From Calidithermus roseus (GTDB taxonomy: Bacteria > Deinococcota > Deinococci > Deinococcales > Thermaceae), in contig NZ_QWLA01000030.1 of NCBI RefSeq assembly GCF_003574095.1, positions 1-38,042 on the forward strand: a stretch of 38,042 nucleotides of DNA, read 5' to 3'. Each line of letters starts with the position of its first letter. Within the stretch, counting starts at the first letter, position 1. A program made the position numbers and the translations under genes. The notes under the pieces were generated by a model. The model was not told the origin of the DNA, did not search any database, and saw nothing but the letters and a program-made list of their open reading frames with translations. Shown piece by piece: positions 15,110 through 23,117 of this stretch.

Positions 15110-16285
15110 TTACCTGAACGTCCGCACCAGCTTCCACCGGCCGTTCTGCACCTGCACCATCACGGCGGTGTCCTGGAAGCGCAGGCCCAGGTGATCCTCC
15201 TTGGAGAAGCTGAACACGCCGTGAGAGGCCACTACGTTCTTGGTGGCCTCGAGCTCGTCGCGCAGGGCGGCGCGGAAGGCCGCGAGGTTGTCGGGGCTGG
15301 CGTTCTTGAGGGCGCGCTCGAGGGCTGGCCTGAGGATCAGCCAAGCGTCATAGGCATGGGCCCCGAAAGTAGAATAGCTGCCTATGCCAAACTTGGTCTC
15401 GTAGCGGGTGATGTAGTCCAGCGAGGGCCGCTTGGAGGGGAAGCCGGCGGGCAACTGCTCGGCCACCAGGATGGGCCCGGCGGGCAGCAGGGTTCCCTCG
15501 ACGTCCTTGCCGCCCACGCGCAGGAAGTCGGGGTTGGCCACGCCGTGGGTCTGGTAGATCAGGCCCTTGTAGCCGCGCTCGTTCAGGGTGCGCTGGGGCA
15601 GCACCGCCGGGGTGCCCGAAGCGCCCACGAGCACGGCGTCGGGCCGGGCAGCGATGATCTTGAGGATTTGGCCAGTGACCGAAGTGTCGGTGCGGGCATA
15701 GCGCTCGCTGGCCACGACGTTGATACCCCCCTCCTTGGCCTCTTGCGAGAAGAAGGTCCACCAGCCCTCGCCATAGGCGTCGTTGAAGCCGATGTAGGCC
15801 ACGCTCTTGACCCCGCGCTCCTTCATGTCGGCGACGATGGCGCGGGCCATGAGTTCTTCGGTCTGGGGGGTCTTGAAGACCCAGGTGCGCTTGGCGTCCA
15901 CGGGCGCGATGATGGCCTTGGAGGCGGCCAGCGAGATCATGGGCACCTTGGCCTCGGCCACCACATCGATCATGCCCAAGGAGGCCGGGGTGGTGGTGGT
16001 GCCGATGATGGCCAGCACCCCGTCTTCCTGGATCAGCTTGCGGGTGCTGCGCACGGCCTGGGTGGTGTCGGAGGCGTCGTCGAGGATGATGAACTGCACC
16101 CTGTGCCCGGCGACTCCCCGCTTGTTGGCCTCTTCCTCGAGCAGCAAGAAGGTGTTCTTCTCGGGGATGCCCAGGCTGGCTGCCGGTCCGGTAGCCGAGA
16201 CCACCACCCCAATCTTGAGGGGGGCGGGCTGCTGAGAGAGGGCTAAACCTAACGCCGCGACGAGAAGAAAGAACCATCGTTTCAT
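15110..16285 (-). CDS. livK: Branched-chain-type ABC transporter substrate-binding protein (LivK family)
   Basis: The 391-residue protein has a signal peptide (KR followed by FFLLVAALGLAL, cleavage likely around residue 17-18) without a lipobox cysteine, so a soluble periplasmic form is likely. The mature part matches the Peripla_BP_6 family (IGVVVSATGPAASLG, then LLLEEEANKRGVAG, then IQEDGVLAIIGTTTTPA). Homologues bind branched-chain amino acids but many bind aromatic acids. Surrounding genes suggest an aromatic or aryl-acid ligand, which is inference. The ATG at 16285 follows AGGAGGTCAGGC. Confidence 0.9.
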   Translation of the reverse strand: MKRWFFLLVAALGLALSQQPAPLKIGVVVSATGPAASLGIPEKNTFLLLEEEANKRGVAGHRVQFIILDDASDTTQAVRSTRKLIQEDGVLAIIGTTTTPASLGMIDVVAEAKVPMISLAASKAIIAPVDAKRTWVFKTPQTEELMARAIVADMKERGVKSVAYIGFNDAYGEGWWTFFSQEAKEGGINVVASERYARTDTSVTGQILKIIAARPDAVLVGASGTPAVLPQRTLNERGYKGLIYQTHGVANPDFLRVGGKDVEGTLLPAGPILVAEQLPAGFPSKRPSLDYITRYETKFGIGSYSTFGAHAYDAWLILRPALERALKNASPDNLAAFRAALRDELEATKNVVASHGVFSFSKEDHLGLRFQDTAVMVQVQNGRWKLVRTFR

Positions 16286-16295
16286 GCCTGACCTC

Positions 16296-17864
16296 CTAAG
16301 CGCTTTCCTTTGAAACGGGGCTTGCCCCTGGGGTCAAACCCGCGATACTGCCGAAGCTTTCCAGTCCTGCGGCCACCATGCGGCGCAGCAGGGGATTGGG
16401 ACGGTAGCGGTCTTCGCCCAGCTCGGCGTGCAGGCCCTCGAGCGCCCGCAAGACCGGCTTGAGCCAGAGGATTTCGGCCCACTCCAGCGGCCCTCTGGGG
16501 TAGCCCGTGCCCAGCCGCATGGCCTTGTCAATCTCGGCGGCGCTGGCTACGCCCTCGGCCAGGGCCGAGACGGCCTCGTTGATCAGCAGGGCCAGGATGC
16601 GGAAGCCCACCCCGCCGGGCTGATCGCTCAGCACGAGCGTGGTGTGGCCGTGGGCCTCGAAGTAGCGCTTGGCGATCTCCGAGGCGGCGTTGGGGCCGCT
16701 GAGGGGAGCCATGACCTCCGCTATAGTCTGCTCGCCCAGCGGGGGCACCAGACTGAAGCCCGCCACCGGGCGGTGACCGTAGCTGGCGCTGGCGAGGCTG
16801 GCCGAGTGGCCCCAGGCCAGGGTGACCACGGGGAGGTCCTCGAGGAAATCGGCCTTGCGCTCGAGCAGCACCCGGCAGTCGAGCACGAAATCGGCCTCGC
16901 TCACCTCCTGGGTGTGGCGGAAGCGCGCGCGCAATTCCTGGGCCAGGGCGTTGGGCCCCACGATAAAGGCCAGCGGGGCCGAGGCGGGGTCGGCTTTGGG
17001 AGGTGCGGGCGGGGCTGGGGGACCGGGTGGGTACTTATACCAGCCCTCGCCGCTCTTGCGTCCCAGCAGGCCCGCGGCCACCCGCTGGTACTGAAGGGTG
17101 TGGGGGCGGTAGCGGGGCTCGGCGTACATCCCCTTGAACACCGACTGTGAGGCGGCATAGTTCACGTCTAGCCCGATGAGGTCCATCAGCTCGAAGGGAC
17201 CCATGGGGAAGCCCATGCCCCGCAGGATCCAATCGACGTGCTCCCTGGGAACGCCCTCGCCGTGCAGCTTGAGGGCCTCGCCGTAGAAGGGGCGGGCCAC
17301 CCGGTTGACCAGGAAGCCGGGGAAGTCCCCCACCCGCACCGGCTCTTTTCCCCAGCGACGGGAGAGCTCGAGCGCCCGATGCACCACCTCCTCCCCCGTC
17401 TGCACCGCCGGGATGACCTCGACGAGCTTCATGCGCTGGGCTGGGTTGAAGAAGTGCAGCCCCACCACCCGCTCCGGGCGGGGCACCTTGGCCGCGATGG
17501 CCGAGATGGAGAGGGTGGAGGTGTTGGTGGCGAGGACGGCCTGGGGGTTGAGCTCACCCAGCTTGCCCAGGAGTTGCTGCTTGAGTTCAAGCTGCTCGGG
17601 CACGGCTTCGATGACCCACTCGGCTTGGGCGCAGGGCTCGAGCTGAGCAACGGTCTCGATGCGCTCCAGGATTTCCTCGACCCTGCCCTGCAAGCGGCCT
17701 CTCTCGGCGGCTTTTTGCAGCTCGGCTTCGATCTCGGCCAGGGCTTTGTCGAGGGCCTGTGGATAGGGATCGTAGAGCAGTACCGGATGCCCGGCCTGGG
17801 CCGCCACCTGTGTGATGCCGCGCCCCATGGTACCTGCTCCGATGATTGCCACGCGTTCGTTCAC
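16296..17864 (-). CDS. 3-hydroxyacyl-CoA dehydrogenase (PaaH/PaaC-like)
   Basis: The 522-residue cytoplasmic enzyme has the NAD-binding loop GAGTMG at 9-14, the FFNPAQRMKLVEVIP segment, a first C-terminal helical domain (about 187-285) and a second one (about 380-505, with the LINEAVSALAEGVASAAEID segment). This doubled layout is typical of the 3-hydroxyadipyl-CoA dehydrogenase of phenylacetate catabolism. The start is GTG at 17864, with only weak ribosome-binding sequence. The stop is 11 bases before livK. The upstream gap holds a likely PaaR-type operator. Confidence 0.9.
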   Translation of the reverse strand: MNERVAIIGAGTMGRGITQVAAQAGHPVLLYDPYPQALDKALAEIEAELQKAAERGRLQGRVEEILERIETVAQLEPCAQAEWVIEAVPEQLELKQQLLGKLGELNPQAVLATNTSTLSISAIAAKVPRPERVVGLHFFNPAQRMKLVEVIPAVQTGEEVVHRALELSRRWGKEPVRVGDFPGFLVNRVARPFYGEALKLHGEGVPREHVDWILRGMGFPMGPFELMDLIGLDVNYAASQSVFKGMYAEPRYRPHTLQYQRVAAGLLGRKSGEGWYKYPPGPPAPPAPPKADPASAPLAFIVGPNALAQELRARFRHTQEVSEADFVLDCRVLLERKADFLEDLPVVTLAWGHSASLASASYGHRPVAGFSLVPPLGEQTIAEVMAPLSGPNAASEIAKRYFEAHGHTTLVLSDQPGGVGFRILALLINEAVSALAEGVASAAEIDKAMRLGTGYPRGPLEWAEILWLKPVLRALEGLHAELGEDRYRPNPLLRRMVAAGLESFGSIAGLTPGASPVSKESA

Positions 17865-17898
17865 CCTTTACCCCTGAGGTTTTGAGCCTTGAACTGAA

Positions 17899-17912
17899 CT
17901 AACATTCGTTTG
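17899..17912. promoter_or_regulatory. Candidate TetR-type (PaaR-like) operator
   Basis: CTAACATTCGTTTG reads on the minus strand as CAAACGAATGTTAG. It matches, with one mismatch, the pseudopalindrome CNAACGNNCGTTNG that I recall as the binding site of Thermus thermophilus PaaR, a phenylacetyl-CoA-responsive repressor. It lies 35 bases upstream of the dehydrogenase start, next to a TATACA box on the same strand, in the 116-bp gap after hpaD. Confidence 0.5.
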
Positions 17913-17980
17913 TATAAGTTTGCGTCAGTCTATTATGGGGCTTCTCGATCATCAAGCACCCCAAACAACAGATTTCGGCC

Positions 17981-18952
17981 TCAGATGACGTGTTGGGGGA
18001 GGCCTTGCAGTTCCGCCTCCTCCAATTCCACCCAGCCGCCCTCGAAGGCCTCGAGCCTCGAGCCCTCGAGGAACCAGCTCTTGGGCGTCCGGGCTCCCCA
18101 CAACGTCTGGCGGCGGGGGTCGTTGAGGTGCCAGCGGATAGGCTCGAAGTCGGGATCGACGGTGATGTAGTCGGAGGTGTAGAGCTCGATGCGGTGCCCG
18201 TCGGGGTCGCGCAGGTAGAGGAAGAAGGCGTTGGAAACACCGTGACGACCGGGCCCGCGCTCGATGGCGTTGGTCTGCATGGCCCCGGCCAGGATGTCGC
18301 AGGCCCTGAGGATGGATAGCGAGTCGGGCATCCAGTAGGCGAAGTGGTGCAGCCGGGGGCCGAGGCCGTTGGTGAGGGCCAGGTCGTGCACCCCGCCCCG
18401 GCGCTGGATCCAGGCTGCCCAGATGTGGCCCTCGTCGTCTTCGGTGTACTCCGTGAGGCGGAAGGCCAGCCGGTCCATGTACCAGCGCAGGGTAGCCTGG
18501 ACCTTGGGGCTCATCACGTTGATGTGGTCGATGCGCTGCAATCCCGGCCCGCGCTGCAGGTCGTAGCGCTGGAGCAACCAGGGGTACTTCACCGACTCGG
18601 CGTAGAAGGCCACCGGGATGCCAAAGGGGTCTTGCAGGCGCAGCAGCCTGGGCCTGTCCTGCTCACTCTCCCAGCGCCAGGGCAGGCCCTCGGCCTCGGC
18701 CAGGGCGATCAGGGCCTCGAGGTCGGCCTCCGAGGCCACCCGGTAGGCCAGGTGCTTGATGCCCGCCTCGGGAGCGAGCTCGAGCTTCAAGGTCCACTCG
18801 CGATCCTCGTTACCGCGCAAGTACAGCGCCGAAGCGCTCTCGTGCAGCACGTTGAGGCCCAGCAGGTCCACGTAAAAGTGGCGCGAAGCCGCCAAGTCGG
18901 TCACGTAGAACACCCCGTGGCCGATGCGGATGATGTTTGGGATCATGGCCAT
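17981..18952 (-). CDS. hpaD: 3,4-dihydroxyphenylacetate 2,3-dioxygenase (extradiol, VOC superfamily)
   Basis: The 323-residue enzyme cleaves the ring of homoprotocatechuate next to the hydroxyls, giving 5-carboxymethyl-2-hydroxymuconate semialdehyde. It has two glyoxalase-fold halves. Metal ligands appear as His143 (IDHINV), His202 or His203 (LHHFAYW) and Glu256 (HRIELYTSDY), spaced as in the Fe/Mn homoprotocatechuate dioxygenases. The start is ATG at 18952, supported by AGGAGGG seven bases upstream; longer in-frame extensions run through the hpaC gene and are rejected. A second ATG two codons downstream is also possible. It lies 25 bases after hpaC. Confidence 0.92.
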   Translation of the reverse strand: MAMIPNIIRIGHGVFYVTDLAASRHFYVDLLGLNVLHESASALYLRGNEDREWTLKLELAPEAGIKHLAYRVASEADLEALIALAEAEGLPWRWESEQDRPRLLRLQDPFGIPVAFYAESVKYPWLLQRYDLQRGPGLQRIDHINVMSPKVQATLRWYMDRLAFRLTEYTEDDEGHIWAAWIQRRGGVHDLALTNGLGPRLHHFAYWMPDSLSILRACDILAGAMQTNAIERGPGRHGVSNAFFLYLRDPDGHRIELYTSDYITVDPDFEPIRWHLNDPRRQTLWGARTPKSWFLEGSRLEAFEGGWVELEEAELQGLPQHVI

Positions 18953-18977
18953 GCGGTATCCCTCCTGTCGTGTGTCG

Positions 18978-19451
18978 TCACCGGAGACTGTGGTAAGCCC
19001 GGTTCCAGTAGACCAGCGGTTTTTCAGCCTTGCCCAGCCTGATGGCCTCGACCTGGCCCACCACGATGCGGTGGTCCCCTCCGGGGTAAAGCTGCCACTT
19101 CGAGCAGTACAGCGTGGCCAGCGCCCCATCGATGGAGAGGTCGGGGTTGAGCGGCTCATAGTCGGTGCTGGGGCGACCGGCGAAGTGGTTGGACACAGCC
19201 TGCTGCCCCTCGGCCAGGAGGTTGATGACGAAGCGCTGGCTGCGCTCGAGGAGGCTGAGGAGGTTGGCGCCCTCGTCAACGCAGACCAGGACCAGAGGAG
19301 GCTGGAGGCTCACGGAGGAGAAGGAACTGGCGGTCATGCCGCGGCGCTCCCCCTCGGCCTCGGCGGCCACGATGGTCACCCCGCTGGGCCAGCGGGCCAG
19401 GGCGCTCTTGAACAGCTCGGTGAGGGTAGGCTGGGCGATCTCCATGAGCAT
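18978..19451 (-). CDS. hpaC: Flavin reductase component of 4-hydroxyphenylacetate 3-monooxygenase
   Basis: The 157-residue protein belongs to the flavin reductase domain family, with the TIVAAEAEGERRGMTASSF opening and the GDHRIVVGQVE strand near the C-terminus. It supplies reduced FAD to HpaB using NAD(P)H. The ATG at 19451 lies one base after the hpaB stop, so it is translationally coupled. A second in-frame ATG is two codons in. Confidence 0.92.
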   Translation of the reverse strand: MLMEIAQPTLTELFKSALARWPSGVTIVAAEAEGERRGMTASSFSSVSLQPPLVLVCVDEGANLLSLLERSQRFVINLLAEGQQAVSNHFAGRPSTDYEPLNPDLSIDGALATLYCSKWQLYPGGDHRIVVGQVEAIRLGKAEKPLVYWNRAYHSLR

Positions 19452-19452
19452 C

Positions 19453-20910
19453 TCAACCCCCCGCCACTGCCTCGGCCTTGGGGGATTCGCTCCAGCCGAG
19501 GAACTCCTTGATACGGGCCTTGTAGGGTTCCTTGTCGTAGACGGAGAACAGCGTCTGGTACATGCGCACCGGGTCGCCGAAGAAGAAGCGTTCGTAGAGG
19601 ACCTGCCTGGCCCCGAAGGCGCTCAAGGTCATGTCCCAGGCCAGGCGAAAGAGCTGGACCCGTTCCTTAGCCCCCAGCGTCGCCGATTGGAGGTATTTCT
19701 CGAGGTAAGGTCCCATGGGCCCCTCGAAGTCTTTCTCGCTGGGCAGGGTGATGAGGCCCGAGGCGCTGATCTGCTGGACGATCTCGTTGATGCGGGGGTA
19801 GAGCCGGGGGTAGAGGTTGCGTGCTCCGTCGATGGCACCACGGTCCGGGCACATCAGGCCGTATTTGTTGAGTTGCGCGTCCCGCTCGGCCCGGGCCCAG
19901 AAGCCCTTCATGGCCTCGAGGTACACGATCAGCTCGGCGATCTTCTCCTGCACGTGGGGGAAGGCGTCGGCCCCGATGGCTTCTCCGATCAGGCTCACGA
20001 GCCCTAAGAAAGCCTCGGTCTTGGCGTTCTTGAGCACCACCACCTGGTGGGCCATGTGCATGAGGGCCCCGGTTTCGGCATAGGCGTTGTTACAGCGCTG
20101 CAAGTCGCCCAGGATGAAGACCCGCTCCCACGGCACGAACACGTCGTCGAAGACCGTGAGGCAGTCCATCTCCTCGATCTGGCTGGAGAGGGGGTGATCA
20201 TAAGAGGAGTCGCCTCCCACCAGGCCCTCGCGGCTGATGAAGTGCAGCCCTGGCGTGCTGGTGGGGATGGCGAAAGCCACCGCGTACTTGTCGGCGCCTG
20301 GCCCCTCCTTGAGCAAGGTGCTCGGGAAAACCAGCAGCTCATCGGCAGTGGGCAAGGTCGCTAGCATGCGGGCCCCGCGCACCACGATGCCCTCGGCGTT
20401 CTGCTTGACCACCCCTACGGCAATGTAGGGATCGGGTTGCTCGGTGACGGGCTTGGCCCTATTTACCTGAGGGTTGGTGAGGCAGTGGGTGGTGGCGAGG
20501 TCCTTCTCGCGCACGTAGGCCACGTAGTTGCGCACGTTATCGGCGAACTCGCCGAAGAAATCGGCGCTGTGCTCGTAGGCCATGAGCACGGCGTTGAGGT
20601 AGTCGGGGCAGCGGCCCATCATGCCCAAGTTGGCGTCGGCCCAGAGCTTGTAGGCCGCGCTGCGCCGGGCCAGGTCCTCCTTACTGCGCGCGGGCAGGAG
20701 GCTCATGGCGTGGCGTTTGCCATCCTCTTCGTAGGTGAGGATGTCGCGGTACTTGGGGTCGTGCTGCATGTCGTAAAGCCGCGCCAGGTTGGCCACGACG
20801 CCCTTGAACACCGGGTGGGTGCTGGGGTCTTCGACCTTTTCTCCCTTGTACCAGAGGTTGGGGGGGTTGTGCCGCAGGGCTTCGAGGTACTCTTTTCCGC
20901 TTCGGGCCAT
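19453..20910 (-). CDS. hpaB: 4-hydroxyphenylacetate 3-monooxygenase, oxygenase component
   Basis: The 485-residue protein belongs to the HpaB family (about 480 residues in Thermus), which uses FADH2 from HpaC and oxygen to make 3,4-dihydroxyphenylacetate. Recognisable segments are DRKxxxR-region equivalents near the N-terminus, FADNVRNYVAYVREKDLATTH, the active-site LTVFDDVFVPWERVF segment and the C-terminal QTLFSVYDKEPYK. The start is ATG at 20910 behind AGGAGGAATTC. The long open extension upstream crosses the promoter region and is rejected. It heads the aromatic operon and is divergent from the PucR-type regulator. Confidence 0.95.
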   Translation of the reverse strand: MARSGKEYLEALRHNPPNLWYKGEKVEDPSTHPVFKGVVANLARLYDMQHDPKYRDILTYEEDGKRHAMSLLPARSKEDLARRSAAYKLWADANLGMMGRCPDYLNAVLMAYEHSADFFGEFADNVRNYVAYVREKDLATTHCLTNPQVNRAKPVTEQPDPYIAVGVVKQNAEGIVVRGARMLATLPTADELLVFPSTLLKEGPGADKYAVAFAIPTSTPGLHFISREGLVGGDSSYDHPLSSQIEEMDCLTVFDDVFVPWERVFILGDLQRCNNAYAETGALMHMAHQVVVLKNAKTEAFLGLVSLIGEAIGADAFPHVQEKIAELIVYLEAMKGFWARAERDAQLNKYGLMCPDRGAIDGARNLYPRLYPRINEIVQQISASGLITLPSEKDFEGPMGPYLEKYLQSATLGAKERVQLFRLAWDMTLSAFGARQVLYERFFFGDPVRMYQTLFSVYDKEPYKARIKEFLGWSESPKAEAVAGG

Positions 20911-21021
20911 GAATTCCTCCTGTGGGCTAAAGCCTGACCTTGCCTGGTTTGTTGATAGGGCGAAGGTACAGCGCTCGAGCCCGCAGTACCAGCTTGGAGT
21001 CATACAAATATGCCGAGGAAA

Positions 21022-21034
21022 ATTGTTCAACAAT
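21022..21034. promoter_or_regulatory. 13-bp palindrome between hpaB and its divergent regulator
   Basis: ATTGTT-C-AACAAT is a perfect odd-centred inverted repeat in the 217-bp divergent region, about 112 bases upstream of hpaB and 94 bases before the regulator gene. It is a good candidate operator for the regulator next door. The surrounding stretch is clearly more AT-rich than the genes on either side. Confidence 0.45.
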
Positions 21035-21084
21035 ACAAAGACCTTGCCGCTAATTGTGGGTTTGCCGCGGGTGGCGCGGATTAT

Positions 21085-21102
21085 TTTGTGGATAATGACA
21101 AA
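21085..21102. promoter_or_regulatory. Second inverted repeat with -10-like box near the regulator start
   Basis: TTTGT and ACAAA flank the 8 bases GGATAATG. GATAAT (21091-21096) would serve as a -10 box for the plus-strand regulator. No convincing -35 element is visible, so repression or autoregulation at this site is only a suggestion. Confidence 0.35.
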
Positions 21103-21127
21103 TTGAACTTTTTGCTTTGGAGGAAGC

Positions 21128-22507
21128 ATGAGATTTGACGACCTGGCCCAGAGTTTGAGGCTCGAGATTCGCGTTCCCAGCAGTAAGGAGGTGACGCTGC
21201 TGGAACCCTCCGAGCGCCCTTCGCTGGCGCAGGGCGTGGTGCTGGTAGGCTCCTCGACCCGGCTGGTGCCGCGGCTGCGCCCCTTCCTGGCCGGGTGCTT
21301 CGTGCGAGTGGAGGAAGACTTCGCGGCCCTCGAGCAGACCTGCTTGGCTTCGGGGTACGGGCTGGCCCTGCTGCCGCCGTGGCTCTCACCGGCTACCGCG
21401 CTCGACGAAGCTCGCCGCCGCCTGGCCGAAGCCCGCAGCCAGGAGGCTTTGGGCATGGTCAACACCCTCGAGCTCTTGCTGGCGCGGCTGGCCGATTACC
21501 GCGGCTTCCTCGAGGCACTGGGGGCCATCACCGGGTTGCCGCTGGCGCTGCTGGCTCCGTGGGGGGAGGTGCTGGCCTGGGTGGGCGCGGTTCCCGCACA
21601 CCACCCCAAAGAGGTCGGGCGCGGGCCCCGCCACCTGGCGCTGGAGGCAGGGGAGTGGCGGCTGGTGGCCTACGGCGAGGGGGAACGACTGAACCGCGTC
21701 GTCGGCCTGCTCGAGCTGGCGGCGCGGCTCTTGAGGCTGCGCTCGCGCGAGCGCAGCCTCGAGCGGGCCCAGGAGGAGAGCCTGGGGGCAGCCTTCCTCG
21801 ACGAACTGCTGCTGGGGGAAGCCGAGCCCGAGCGAGCCCTGGCCTTTGGCCTACAACCCGGCCTGGCCCTGGCCCTGGCCCTGATCGAGGCCCCGGCCCC
21901 CGCCGGGCGGCACCGCCTGGCCGAGACCCGGCGGCGGGAGGTGCTGGTGCGGCTCAAGCAAGCAGCAGGGGCCTACCTCGAGCGCCTGGGGGTGCCCTAC
22001 CTGCTCTCCGGGCGGGGGGCGCGGGCGGTGGTGTTGTGGCAGGTGCACGACGTGGCGCGGGAAGTGCAGGGTCTGCTCTCCACCGCGCCCGAAGGGGTGC
22101 GGCTGGGCTATTCCGCCATCCACACCGACCCCTCCGAGGTGCAGGCCGCCTACCGCGAGGCCCTCATCGCCCTCAAAGCGGCCAGGGCAGGGGAGGCGCT
22201 GGGCTTCGGGCAACTCGACCCGGTGGCCTGGGTGTTGCTCCAGCAGTCGCCCGAGGACCTCAAGGCCCTGGTCGAGCGCTTTCTGCCGGTGTCCCCCAAA
22301 GAGCTGCGCACCCTCGAGCGCTACCTCGAGCACTCCGGCGACCTCACCGCCACCGCCGAGGCCCTGCACGTCCACCCCAACACCCTGCGCTACCGCCTGC
22401 AAAAGATCGAGGAGCGCCTGGGGGCTTCGCTCAAGAGCCCGGAGACCCTCGCCCGCCTGCACCTGGCCTTGCGGGCGCGAAGCCTGGCCGAGGAGGGAGA
22501 GCGCTGA
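21128..22507 (+). CDS. PucR/CdaR-type transcriptional regulator, probable regulator of hpaBCD
   Basis: The 459-residue protein ends in the PucR-type helix-turn-helix (about residues 400-450, motif HVHPNTLRYRLQKIEERLG). Before it is a GGDEF-like middle region typical of this family (around 270-370). The N-terminal part is less clear and probably senses the ligand. The ATG at 21128 follows TTGGAGGAAGC. Divergent placement against hpaB, with palindromes in between, suggests it controls the 4-hydroxyphenylacetate genes. Activator or repressor cannot be told from the sequence. Confidence 0.85.
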   Translation: MRFDDLAQSLRLEIRVPSSKEVTLLEPSERPSLAQGVVLVGSSTRLVPRLRPFLAGCFVRVEEDFAALEQTCLASGYGLALLPPWLSPATALDEARRRLAEARSQEALGMVNTLELLLARLADYRGFLEALGAITGLPLALLAPWGEVLAWVGAVPAHHPKEVGRGPRHLALEAGEWRLVAYGEGERLNRVVGLLELAARLLRLRSRERSLERAQEESLGAAFLDELLLGEAEPERALAFGLQPGLALALALIEAPAPAGRHRLAETRRREVLVRLKQAAGAYLERLGVPYLLSGRGARAVVLWQVHDVAREVQGLLSTAPEGVRLGYSAIHTDPSEVQAAYREALIALKAARAGEALGFGQLDPVAWVLLQQSPEDLKALVERFLPVSPKELRTLERYLEHSGDLTATAEALHVHPNTLRYRLQKIEERLGASLKSPETLARLHLALRARSLAEEGER

Positions 22508-22597
22508 GGGGATTCCCCTGGCAGAGGGCTCTATTCGCCACTCGAGCCGAGAATAGCGTACCGATGGGAAGATTCCTGGTAATTTCGACCTAGCTTG

Positions 22598-22603
22598 TAT
22601 ACT
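22598..22603 (+). promoter_or_regulatory. Leaderless-type -10 box for the 2H phosphoesterase gene
   Basis: TATACT ends 7 bases before the GTG at 22611, and no Shine-Dalgarno sequence is present. No good -35 hexamer is seen at 16-18 bases upstream. Confidence 0.5.
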
Positions 22604-22610
22604 GCCGCTT

Positions 22611-23108
22611 GTGTACGGCATCCTGGTGTGGCCCCCCGAGGAACTCGGAGCTTTTTTGCTCGAGCTACAACGCCAGCACCGGGTCAGGGGCTTTGGCCCG
22701 CCGCACCTCAACCTGCGCCAGCCCTTCGAGTGGGAGCACGGCGAGGAATCGCTGAGGAAGGCCGTGCAGGGCATCCTGCGCAGCCATGCCCCTTTCCGCC
22801 TTCGCCTGGGGGGGTGGAGCAGTTTCCCCCAGGGGGTGGTCTACCTACGGGCCTACGGCGGAACCCCTTTCCGCAAGCTCCACCACGCCCTCGAGCCCCT
22901 GGCTCCCCCCCTCAAGGAGATCGAAGGCCCCAGCTACATCCCTCACCTTACCCTGGCGCTGGGGCTCAGCCCCGAGGCCGCCGCCGACCTGGCCCGGTCC
23001 TTGCCCCTGCCCCAGTGCAAGTCTTTCGTGCTGCGCGAGGCCGCCCTGGTGCAGGACGCCGCCGATGGCAGCCTGGTCGAGGTGGCGCGCTTTCCTTTCT
23101 CAGGGTGA
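22611..23108 (+). CDS. 2H phosphoesterase (2'-5' RNA ligase-like) protein
   Basis: The 165-residue protein has two HxT/S-type motifs as in the 2H phosphoesterase superfamily: HLNL at 32-35, where Asn replaces the usual Thr/Ser, and HLTL at 112-115. Family members hydrolyse or form 2'-5' or cyclic phosphate bonds in RNA. The substituted first motif could reduce activity or alter specificity. The start is GTG at 22611, placed by the TATACT box just upstream. The stop is 9 bases before the ABC-F gene, so both are likely co-transcribed. Confidence 0.75.
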   Translation: MYGILVWPPEELGAFLLELQRQHRVRGFGPPHLNLRQPFEWEHGEESLRKAVQGILRSHAPFRLRLGGWSSFPQGVVYLRAYGGTPFRKLHHALEPLAPPLKEIEGPSYIPHLTLALGLSPEAAADLARSLPLPQCKSFVLREAALVQDAADGSLVEVARFPFSG

Positions 23109-23117
23109 CGGCTCGCC

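Noticed and set aside
15191-16246. Plus-strand frame opposite livK
   Set aside because: Gly/His/Val-rich translation without domain features; livK on the other strand has a signal peptide and family motifs.
18953-18977. Two-unit GTCGTGT-like doublet between hpaC and hpaD
   Set aside because: Only two 7-base words (ctgtcgt, gtgtcgt) are present, which is not enough to distinguish from chance, although it also abuts a stop codon.
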